From contig JAPLLM010000072.1 of assembly GCA_026387555.1 (NCBI GenBank), positions 1-8,235 on the forward strand: a DNA stretch of 8,235 bases. Direction: 5' to 3'. Position 1 is the first letter of the stretch. The number at the start of each line of letters is the position of its first letter. The stretch comes from Candidatus Omnitrophota bacterium. GTDB lineage: Bacteria > Omnitrophota > Gorgyraeia > Gygaellales > Profunditerraquicolaceae. A program made the position numbers and the translations under genes. The notes beneath the pieces are model-generated. The model worked only from the letters and a program-made list of their open reading frames with translations. It had not been told where the DNA came from and made no database searches. Positions 1-7,100 of the stretch are shown one piece after another.

Positions 1-1554
1 GCAATGCGGGCATTTAAGCCCGTCGGGAATCAAATCTTTCAGCTCTCTCTTAAACCAGGCATCTGTGCCCTCGGTAGCGATATACGCGGAAAGTTTCTCT
101 ATAACCTTGACATCAATAAATTCTTCTTTGCAGGAATTACATAACAGCGCGGGGATCGGTACGCCCCAATATCTCTGGCGCGATAAGCACCAATCCGGCC
201 TCAACTCCACCATTGCCGCGATCCTCTCCTTGCCCGGTGCAGGGACCCATTGCACATCGTTGCGGATGGCGTCGATCAGCTTGCGACGCAAATCATTGTG
301 ATCGACCTTTAAAAACCACTGCTTGGTCGCGCGAAAGATTATCGGATTCTTGCAGCGCCAGCAGTGCGGATATGAATGCTGTATTTTAGAATTATAAAGG
401 AGCGCGCCAAGCCCCTGGAGCTTATCCAAAATGACTTTATTAGCTTCCAGGCAATTCATGCCTTTCAGGTCTCCGGCGGTAGAATCAAAATTCCCCTTGG
501 AATCGACCGGCATAATAATATCAAGCTTATATTTTATCCCGGTAAAATAATCTTCGTTACCGTGCCCGGGGGCGGTATGCACCAACCCCGTCCCCTCTTC
601 GCTTGAGACATAATCCGCAAGGACTACGCGTCCACGCCTTATGCCAAAAGGATGATCGTAGGTCAGGCCTTCTAAATCTTTGCCTTTAAACTCTTTGATC
701 AACTGATGGCCGCCTATCCCGGCCTTCTCCAAAAATGAATTCAAGAGAGTACTTGCAACGATCAGATTCCCCTTTTCGCTTTTAATATAGGAATAGGTAA
801 AAGCCGGATGCACTGCCACTGCCACATTTGCCATCAGCGTCCAGGGTGTAGTAGTCCAGATCACCAAAAATGCGTCTTTAAAATCTTTTTGCGCGTCGAG
901 CTTGAATTTTACAAATATCGACGGAGAAGCGTGGTCTTCATATTCAACCTCTGCCTCGGCTAAGGCGGTCTCGCAGCGATAGCACCAGTTGACCGGCTTT
1001 AAACCGCGATAAATGTAGCCCTTCTTGACCAACTCTCCCAGGGAATCAATAATACTTTTTTCGTAGACCGGATCCAAAGTCAAATACGGATGCTCCCAAT
1101 CGCCGAATACGCCCAAACGCTTGAACTCCTCTTTCTGGAGCTCTACGTAGCGCATGGCGTAATCAAAAGCCTTTTTCCTGAAATCGACTTGCGCAATCTG
1201 ATATTTATTTATTTTTAATTCTTTGAAAAGCTGATGCTCGACCGGCAGTCCGTGGCAATCCCAACCCGGGACATAGGGCGAATCAAAACCCTGCAAGTTT
1301 TTATATTTTACTACGATGTCCTTCAAGGTCTTGTTCAAGGCATGGCCTATATGGATATCTCCGTTAGCGTAAGGCGGCCCGTCGTGCAGGACATATTTCG
1401 GCTTGCCGTTTGATTTCTTAAGAATAGACCCGTAGAGGTCCTGCGCCTGCCAGCGCTTTAAAGTCTCCGGCTCGCGCTTAGGCAGATCCGCCTTCATAGG
1501 GAAGTCGGTCTTAGGAAGATTGAGTGTAGATTTGTAATCCTTATTATCTGACAT
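1..1554 (-). CDS. ileS: Isoleucyl-tRNA synthetase, N-terminal 518 residues (cut by window edge)
   Basis: Cytoplasmic class I aminoacyl-tRNA synthetase that activates isoleucine with ATP and loads it on tRNA-Ile. The frame stays open from the ATG at 1554-1552 to base 1, giving 518 codons of a protein usually about 900-1000 residues long. The opening reads MSDNKDYKSTLNLPKTDFPM, typical of bacterial IleS. The HIGH signature is at residues 68-71 inside HDGPPYANGDIHIGH (57-71), followed by SPYVPGWDCHGLPVEHQ. The CP1 editing domain, which hydrolyses mischarged Val-tRNA, is marked by WTTTPWT at 233-239 and further on by GTGLVHTAPGHGNEDY. WCLSRQRYWGVPIPA follows, and the visible part ends at a CPHC pair that may begin a metal-binding knuckle. 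The KMSKS loop and anticodon-binding domain lie outside the window. The start overlaps the mtnP stop by 11 bp with no clear Shine-Dalgarno, so translational coupling is likely. Family assignment is secure. Confidence 0.97.
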   Translation of the reverse strand, partial: MSDNKDYKSTLNLPKTDFPMKADLPKREPETLKRWQAQDLYGSILKKSNGKPKYVLHDGPPYANGDIHIGHALNKTLKDIVVKYKNLQGFDSPYVPGWDCHGLPVEHQLFKELKINKYQIAQVDFRKKAFDYAMRYVELQKEEFKRLGVFGDWEHPYLTLDPVYEKSIIDSLGELVKKGYIYRGLKPVNWCYRCETALAEAEVEYEDHASPSIFVKFKLDAQKDFKDAFLVIWTTTPWTLMANVAVAVHPAFTYSYIKSEKGNLIVASTLLNSFLEKAGIGGHQLIKEFKGKDLEGLTYDHPFGIRRGRVVLADYVSSEEGTGLVHTAPGHGNEDYFTGIKYKLDIIMPVDSKGNFDSTAGDLKGMNCLEANKVILDKLQGLGALLYNSKIQHSYPHCWRCKNPIIFRATKQWFLKVDHNDLRRKLIDAIRNDVQWVPAPGKERIAAMVELRPDWCLSRQRYWGVPIPALLCNSCKEEFIDVKVIEKLSAYIATEGTDAWFKRELKDLIPDGLKCPHC

Positions 1555-2404
1555 ATTTACCGATGATGATATCCAGGTCCTTCTTTATCTTAGCGGGGAT
1601 ATTCTTCTTATCCGTCACGATCGCGCATTTAAGGGCGCTGCCGCAGGAACAAGTTTTTTCTTCCGGCATAAGGCGCACGAGCTTTTTAAGTATGTTCTTG
1701 GAATTTTCGACGTTCTTACACAAATTCTGAATGATCAAATCAATGGTAACGCTGGTATGCGTCGGATGCCAGCAGTCGTAATCGGTGATCGCCGCCAGCG
1801 TCGAATAACACATCTCCGCTTCCCGGGCAAGCTTTGCCTCGGCGAAATTAGTCATACCGATAACGTCCATTCCCCAACTGCGGTAAAGATTCGACTCTGC
1901 CAGCGTGGAAAAAGCCGGGCCTTCCATATTGATATAAGTCCCGCCGTTGTGAATTCTTAAGTTCAAAGATTTACCGGCATCGTAAACAATCTTCTGCATC
2001 TGCGGGCAGACCGGGTGCGAAAATTCGATGTGCGCGACGATCCCTTCTTCGAAGAAACTCATGTTGCGGCCGGAATTCGTGCGGTCCACAAACTGGTCCA
2101 CCACCACAAAATCCAAAGGCCGCAAATCTTCTTTAAGGCTTCCGCAGGCAGTCACCGAAATGATCCTGTCTACGCCGAGCTTCTTCATAGCAAAGATATT
2201 AGCGCGGTAATTTATATAGCTGGGAGGAATGCGGTGCGTTACATCATGGCGCGGGAGGAATATGACATCTTTGCCCTCCAACTCTCCGACGATAAATCTA
2301 CCCGAAGGCTTTCCGAAAGGGGTCTTGACCGAAACCTCGTCATTTATTTTAAGCCCGTCTATCTTATATAAACCGCTCCCGCCGATGACACCTATTTTAG
2401 ACAT
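1544..2404 (-). CDS. mtnP: S-methyl-5'-thioadenosine phosphorylase
   Basis: Cytoplasmic enzyme of the PNP/MTAP family, 286 residues and full length. It splits methylthioadenosine, the by-product of polyamine and other SAM-using pathways, with phosphate into adenine and 5-methylthioribose-1-phosphate. Visible landmarks: GGSGLY at 8-13 (phosphate-binding serine), PRHDVTHRIPPSYINYRANI at 51-70, TACGSL at 85-90, VVDQFVDRT at 101-109, INMEGPAF at 158-165, MTNFAEAKLAREAEMCY at 184-200 and TDYDCW at 207-212. The two Asp residues of TDYD (208, 210) correspond to human MTAP Asp220/Asp222, which favour 6-aminopurines, so MTA rather than inosine or guanosine is the predicted substrate. A CSC motif at 252-254 resembles the C-terminal CXC described in some archaeal MTAPs. 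The gene lies 14 bp after proC with a strong ribosome site and overlaps ileS. No other methionine-salvage gene is visible. Confidence 0.95.
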   Translation of the reverse strand: MSKIGVIGGSGLYKIDGLKINDEVSVKTPFGKPSGRFIVGELEGKDVIFLPRHDVTHRIPPSYINYRANIFAMKKLGVDRIISVTACGSLKEDLRPLDFVVVDQFVDRTNSGRNMSFFEEGIVAHIEFSHPVCPQMQKIVYDAGKSLNLRIHNGGTYINMEGPAFSTLAESNLYRSWGMDVIGMTNFAEAKLAREAEMCYSTLAAITDYDCWHPTHTSVTIDLIIQNLCKNVENSKNILKKLVRLMPEEKTCSCGSALKCAIVTDKKNIPAKIKKDLDIIIGKYVR

Positions 2405-2411
2405 AGTCCGG

Positions 2412-2420
2412 TCTCCCTTT
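2412..2420 (-). promoter_or_regulatory. Shine-Dalgarno of mtnP, overlapping the proC stop codon
   Basis: Read on the minus strand, AAGGGAGA begins inside the TAA stop of proC and leaves about 8 nt between GGGAG and the mtnP ATG at 2404-2402. It fixes the mtnP start. It is the only strong Shine-Dalgarno among the four operon genes, so mtnP can be initiated independently, while proC and ileS appear to depend on coupling. Confidence 0.8.
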
Positions 2421-3237
2421 ATCTTTTTGCCAGCTCTTGACCGCGCTCAACTGCCGCCTTGATTGCTTCTTCCCAAGATGCGCCGCTCTCTTTTGCTTTT
2501 AAAGCTGCTTCGGTCATCCCGCCTTTTGAAGTAACCTGATTTTTTAATTCATGAGCTGAAAGTCCCGAGGACTTAAGCGCCTTTAGCGCTCCGCTTACGG
2601 TAGTGTGTGCAAGCAGCCTGGCTTCCTTTAAGCTAAACCCGAGATTTCCGGCCTGCTTTATAAGTTCATTTGAAAATTCCGCTTTCACAAATTTATTCTT
2701 TTCTAAAAGATAATACACGTACCCCGGCCCGTTTCCGGAAATCGCGGTAGCCGCGTTCATCATAGATTCGTCCACCAACATGACTTTACCCAGATGCCGG
2801 AAGATCTTTTTTGCCAGTTTCAAATCAGCGTTGCTGGCGAATTTACCTTTACACAGGCAAGTCATCCCTGCGCCGATTTTTGCCGGCATATTCGGCATGA
2901 CCCGGATCACCCGGCAGACCCCGAAATGGCTTTCGATATATTCCGTAGGGATACCGGCGGCAATGGATACTACGAGTTTATCCGGTAAAATTCCGGAAGA
3001 TGTTATTTCTTCGAATACTTCGGGAAAATGCTGCGGCTTGACTGCCAGAATGACTGTATCCGCGGCATCGATCAGCGCTGCGATATTCGCAGCTACTTTA
3101 GCTCCTTTAAATCCCGAAGTCCGGGAAAAATCTTTATCAAAAATGACCAGGTCAAAACGCCTGGCCAGCCTATTAGCAATAGCATGGCCCATAGCCCCGA
3201 ACCCGATTATGCCTATAATATGTTTTTTACTCCACAT
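2419..3237 (-). CDS. proC: Pyrroline-5-carboxylate reductase
   Basis: Cytoplasmic NAD(P)H-dependent enzyme of the last step of proline synthesis, reducing 1-pyrroline-5-carboxylate to L-proline. It has 272 residues, the usual length. The N-terminal Rossmann domain opens with GIIGFGAMGHAI (residues 9-20, GxGxxG) and continues with VILAVKPQ at 62-69, VSIAAGIP at 90-97 and RVMPNMPAKIGAGMT at 112-126. The C-terminal helical dimerisation and catalytic domain has AISGNGPGYVYYLLE at 165-179, TTVSGALKAL at 212-221 and VTSKGGMTEAAL at 235-246. Two positions differ slightly from the common pattern: GNGPG where GSGPA is usual, and a Met at 241 where Thr is usual in the GGTT block. Neither suggests inactivation. 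The ATG overlaps the end of yggS by 11 bp and has no evident Shine-Dalgarno, pointing to coupled translation. Neighbouring yggS is a classic partner of proC. Confidence 0.96.
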   Translation of the reverse strand: MWSKKHIIGIIGFGAMGHAIANRLARRFDLVIFDKDFSRTSGFKGAKVAANIAALIDAADTVILAVKPQHFPEVFEEITSSGILPDKLVVSIAAGIPTEYIESHFGVCRVIRVMPNMPAKIGAGMTCLCKGKFASNADLKLAKKIFRHLGKVMLVDESMMNAATAISGNGPGYVYYLLEKNKFVKAEFSNELIKQAGNLGFSLKEARLLAHTTVSGALKALKSSGLSAHELKNQVTSKGGMTEAALKAKESGASWEEAIKAAVERGQELAKR

Positions 3238-3928
3238 CGAATATTGCCCGGCCGATGCGTATCATGGTCGAGCCCTCTGCAATTGCCGCCTCAAAATCAT
3301 CACTCATTCCCATAGAAATAATTTTCAGGTCTTCGGATAACTTTTTCCCGTCGGGCTGCGTAAGCCCAAACTCATTGACCTTATTTCGGAAATTTATCAA
3401 TTCTCTAAAGAACGGCTTGGCTTCTTCTGCGCTACTCATCAAGGGCGCTATCGTCATCAAACCCTTGATGCGGACATTAGGAAGCTTGATCATTCCAATT
3501 ATCGCATCAATCCCTGCGCGCACAGTCAGACCGGTCTTGGTCTCTTCGTGCGAGACCTTGATCTCGACTAATATATTCTGGATCTTGCCGATCTTGGCTG
3601 CCTGTTTATCTATTTCTTGAGCCAGCCGCACGCTATCCACTGATTGTATAAGATCGAAAGTACCGACTGCATCTTTGGCTTTATTGGTCTGCAGATGGCC
3701 GACCATGTGTTTCTTTACCTGCGGCGCAAGCCCACGTACTTTTAGCGACGCTTCCTGGACGCGGTTTTCGCCGATATCCGTAATTCCCGCCTCAACTGCC
3801 TCTCTCACCTGCTCTACCGTCCTGCCCTTGCTGATAGCGACGATAGTGACCTCTGCGGAATCGCGGTTAACCTTGACGCAGGCAGCCCTCACCCGCTCCC
3901 TTATCTTACCTATATTATCTCTTATCAT
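3227..3928 (-). CDS. yggS: YggS/PROSC-family pyridoxal phosphate homeostasis protein
   Basis: Cytoplasmic PLP-binding protein of the alanine-racemase-like TIM-barrel fold without a known enzymatic reaction. The family is known to keep free PLP in balance and affects amino-acid metabolism. It has 233 residues, the usual size. The PLP-linking lysine is K34 in VAISKGRT, followed by DIGENRVQEA at 51-60, MVGHLQTNKAK at 75-85, IQSVDS at 94-99, VEIKVSHEETKTG at 121-133, GLMTIAPL at 156-163, ISMGMSDDFEAAI at 204-216 and MIRIGRAIFD at 222-231. All core family signatures are present. It is the first gene of the operon with proC, mtnP and ileS. No Shine-Dalgarno precedes the ATG at 3928-3926, and the -10 box ends only 15 bp upstream of it. 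A downstream start is unlikely because the first residues already match the family. Confidence 0.95.
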   Translation of the reverse strand: MIRDNIGKIRERVRAACVKVNRDSAEVTIVAISKGRTVEQVREAVEAGITDIGENRVQEASLKVRGLAPQVKKHMVGHLQTNKAKDAVGTFDLIQSVDSVRLAQEIDKQAAKIGKIQNILVEIKVSHEETKTGLTVRAGIDAIIGMIKLPNVRIKGLMTIAPLMSSAEEAKPFFRELINFRNKVNEFGLTQPDGKKLSEDLKIISMGMSDDFEAAIAEGSTMIRIGRAIFDVE

Positions 3929-3943
3929 GATATTAGCTTATAT

Positions 3944-3971
3944 ATTATACACGATAAACTTAGAGGGTCAA
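3944..3971 (-). promoter_or_regulatory. Sigma70-type promoter of the yggS-proC-mtnP-ileS operon
   Basis: On the minus strand TTGACC (3971-3966, five of six consensus bases) is separated by 16 bp from a perfect TATAAT (3949-3944), preceded by TG directly at the -10. Transcription should start about 6-8 bp further on, near 3936-3938, which leaves only about 8-10 nt before the yggS ATG. Confidence 0.75.
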
Positions 3972-3990
3972 ACAAAACCACGCTCGCCTT

Positions 3991-4080
3991 ATTGCGCGGG
4001 TCCTGCCACGGCGACACCCTACTGTCCTCGCTTTCGCTGCGGGCAGTAGGGGACTCGTCGCCGTGTCACCCGCGCATAAT
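3991..4080. repeat. Long imperfect inverted repeat upstream of the yggS promoter
   Basis: Three paired blocks lie in mirror order: GCGCGGGT (3994-4001) with ACCCGCGC (4068-4075), CACGGCGAC (4007-4015) with GTCGCCGTG (4057-4065), and CCCTACTG (4017-4024) with CAGTAGGG (4044-4051). ATT at 3991 and AAT at 4078 extend the symmetry. Short unpaired stretches (5/2 nt and 1/5 nt) separate the blocks, and the loop is about 19 nt. There is no coding potential and no T-run, so it does not look like a simple terminator. It is more G+C-rich than its surroundings. It may be a REP- or MITE-like dispersed element or a structured RNA; no target-site duplication is evident. Confidence 0.7.
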
Positions 4081-4100
4081 GTTGCTCACTCGTATAGGAT

Positions 4101-4164
4101 AAATAAAAAGTGGCGCCGTAGGATGAGCCTTAAGGCTGAGAACCAAAAGGCAGGGACGCCACTT
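4101..4164 (-). terminator. Intrinsic terminator after the large secreted-protein gene
   Basis: Read on the minus strand, the arm AAGTGGCGTC (4164-4155) pairs with GGCGCCACTT (4117-4108), ten pairs including one G-U. It is followed by a T-rich run (TTTTTATTT) and begins 12 bp after the stop codon at 4177. The enclosed 37 nt are large for a terminator loop and contain a perfect 12-bp palindrome, AGCCTTAAGGCT (4126-4137), so a branched or two-tier structure is possible. It should insulate the downstream operon from read-through. Confidence 0.7.
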
Positions 4165-4176
4165 ATAAGGTGATAG

Positions 4177-7100
4177 TTATAATTTAGATCCGGCAAATTC
4201 CGTTTTTAATTCCGTTGCGCTCCTTCCTGAACCAAGAACTACAAGGATATCTTTGAGGTCGGGGTTAGTAGAAATGTAGCCTTCTTCTCCTGCCCTTTCC
4301 TCTTCATTACGTAGAATGTCTGCAATGCAAAAGGTTATCTTATCCGTATCGTTATCCAGGTTACCCTTAAAGCAGCTTGCCGCCAAGTAATCTTTTATAC
4401 GCTCTGCTGAAGGACTAATACCTGAATTGATTAATCTTTCTATATCCGACCACTCCTTGGTCAGGTTTAGGCTCTCAAGGCTACTCTTGAGTGTATCCTT
4501 CATGCTTAGCCTAAGGCGATCCATAGACTGGGTGACGACAGGCAGGAAGCGAAAGTCGATGCCGCCGGGAGCCATACTTGCCTGTGGTGTGGCCGGCGAA
4601 GAGGAAGCAGACGGCTGTACTGTCCCCTTAGATATGGGTGCGCCGGATAATATATCTTTCACATCCAATATTCCTTTATCCCGCATTACCGGCATTTCTT
4701 TCCGGCGAAGTATCTCACCAGTAACGCGACTGGCGATAGTCAAGGATTCGACAAACATTGCTGTTGCCTTGTTGAAATATTTTTCCTTGCCTGTATCTTT
4801 AAAAAGCTGGTAATAATTAATCCCTCCATTGAGTCCATTTGTAATATCCAAATTATACCCTCCCGCATTTAACGTAGTAAAGGTACGGTAAAAAACATCA
4901 AGGTTGGAATTCTTATCCCAAGCACGTTCAATGCGTTGTATCGACTTCGCAATCTTAAGTGCGAGTCCCTCCACAGAATCCCACTTATTATCTCTTACCG
5001 CAGTAAGAGTCTGATTAAAAAGCGCATCTAATTCCCTAACCGCTTCTATTTCGTCTGGAGAAAGACGAACCACTTCTTTAACAGCAGTATCCGCCTCCGC
5101 CCCAGCCAGCGAAGAGGACGCAGATGGCGGTTGCATTATCTGAGCAAGCAAATTGTTGGCTAAATCAAGATTATTTTGGGCTGCAGCAGCTATCGTAGCA
5201 GAAGAACTAGCGCCCAATTCCTTAAACCCTGCAAACTCTCCCTCTTCACCGCCGTTGATTGCCTGATTAAGTAATGCTCTTGCGCGGGCAAGATTCGCTT
5301 CTCCTCCTTGACCAATAAGCTGCTGCGCTTCACTTAACCTGTCATTCGCAGCTTCAAGTATTGAACCTCCTCCCGGGCCAGCAAAGGGCTCTTGGATAAC
5401 CAGCGACCTAACCCCATCCTTCGTCCCCGTCCCAGCCGGCGAAGAGGACTCACCTGCTTTGCCCGGACCAGTGACTTCAAACTTAATTTCATCCGGTACC
5501 TTGAACCTATAATCCGGATTAAGCCTAATTGCTTTCTTAAACGCATCAATTGCCTCTTTGTCCATTTTAAGATTATAATAAGAACAGGCGAGATTGAAAT
5601 TATAATTCGGTGAGTCAGGATTAAGTTCAACGGCTCTTTGACTTAACTTTAAAGCCTCAACATCATTTTCTCCGGACTTCATAAGACATACAGAAAGATC
5701 GTTATAATTGTCTGGATTATTCGGATCGATTGAGATGCCCTTCCGAAATTCAATAATTGCCTCAGCTAATTTACCCAATTCCTTATATCTAAGGCCAATA
5801 AGATTGTTTAGCGCAGAAATAGCTCTAGTATTGTCAGTTATTGCAATTCGAGGATAATCAAAATTTAGCCACTCTTTAGTTGTGAGATTATCACTAAAGC
5901 GATATTTTCCATTAATCAGCCTTTGTTCAAATAAACGCCTTTCCTCCGCAGAAAATTTATATTCATTCCTCAGAACAAAATAATTGCCTTTCTTTAAGTA
6001 ATAGATATTGATGTCCTCCAGTATTCTAAACTTATCGTTGCGTGGATCAACGATTAATAATCCGTTCTTAGCGAGCGGGATTGCAACAAAATAGTGTCCA
6101 CCCCGACGAGGGCCGTAAGTCTCAAACGGTACTTCTATGTATCTAACTTCAAAACCTAATGACTCCAGTAATATTGAGGATAAAACAGATTGAGTTACGC
6201 AAGCGGCAAGTCCTTCTTTTATCGCATTCTTTTTGGTAGATTCATCCATATTCGCTTTTTCTAAAAGCTCAAAGATATCATTCTGATTAACATCGGAACC
6301 AGTTACTAAAAGCTTCATAAGTTTTCGAGGTCTCAAGATATCCCCATCATAACCGGTCTCCCACAAAACATGATGGAGCATGCTCAAAAACGAAATCAGG
6401 GCCTTTGGATCATTACCTGCGGAAAGTGATATTTTCTTAAATTTGGCAATATCTATCTCATTAAAGAAGGCGTCAAATTCTCTTGAGATATCGGCAATAC
6501 TGCGCTCTCCGTAACCACGCTCTCTTAGCATCTTATCTAAAGGCTTAGCTTGCTCAGCTCTAACAACACCCTCATAATTTTTTAGAACCTGTGTTACTGG
6601 ATATTGTTCAGATGCCTTCTCAGGTTTATCCTTGTGCTCATTAACATTGGTCATTATAATAGGCGCCCTTTCCTGGACTTCTATTTTCATCTCTGTTGGA
6701 TCAGCTGCATTTGCGGATAAACTAACAAAAGCCAGAATAGGAAGCAAATAACTCCCCCCTCTTTGCCATAAAGAACTTTCAGCAACGGCCGGCGAAGAAG
6801 ATATCTTTGCTCCTGTATTGGGGTCAATAACAGCTTGGCCTCCAAATTCAGGCATTACACCGGGGGCAAGACCGGTAATCCCTCCTGAAAAATAGCTCCT
6901 TACGTTCTGGCCATAAGGTGTATAAACGGGCTCTTTGATATTGTATTCTCCATCCTTAAATGACTTCTGATAGGCCTGGAAATAGGCGGTCTTTGACCAG
7001 TCCTCTTTAGACATAAGATTGTTTAGCCTTCTTCGGTCTATGAGGTTGGAATAGCCGGTGTTTTTATCAGCAAACCTTACTTTAAACCACTGTGCAAGAA

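Noticed and set aside
376..606. Plus-strand open frame opposite ileS
   Set aside because: The minus strand reads continuous conserved IleS sequence here.
2780..3340. 186-codon plus-strand open frame opposite proC
   Set aside because: It is antisense to well-conserved proC and yggS codons and resembles no family; a shadow of the real genes.
3675..4049. Plus-strand open frame running from yggS into the inverted repeat
   Set aside because: It is antisense to conserved yggS, then crosses the promoter and the hairpin; no coding signal.
4108..4164. Possible hammerhead ribozyme (plus-strand GGATGA, GCC-TTAA-GGC stem, then GAGAACC)
   Set aside because: The core C3-U4 of CUGAUGA is absent and GAAA is not intact; the stem with a T-run fits a terminator better.
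4108..4164. Possible cyclic-di-GMP (GEMM) riboswitch because of GGGACGC
   Set aside because: The other conserved GEMM blocks are not present in the right order, and no gene follows on the plus strand.
5334..5630. 98-codon minus-strand open frame inside the large gene
   Set aside because: It lies in another frame across the TPR region, its translation is low-complexity and Arg/Leu/Ile-rich, and the main frame is clearly coding there.
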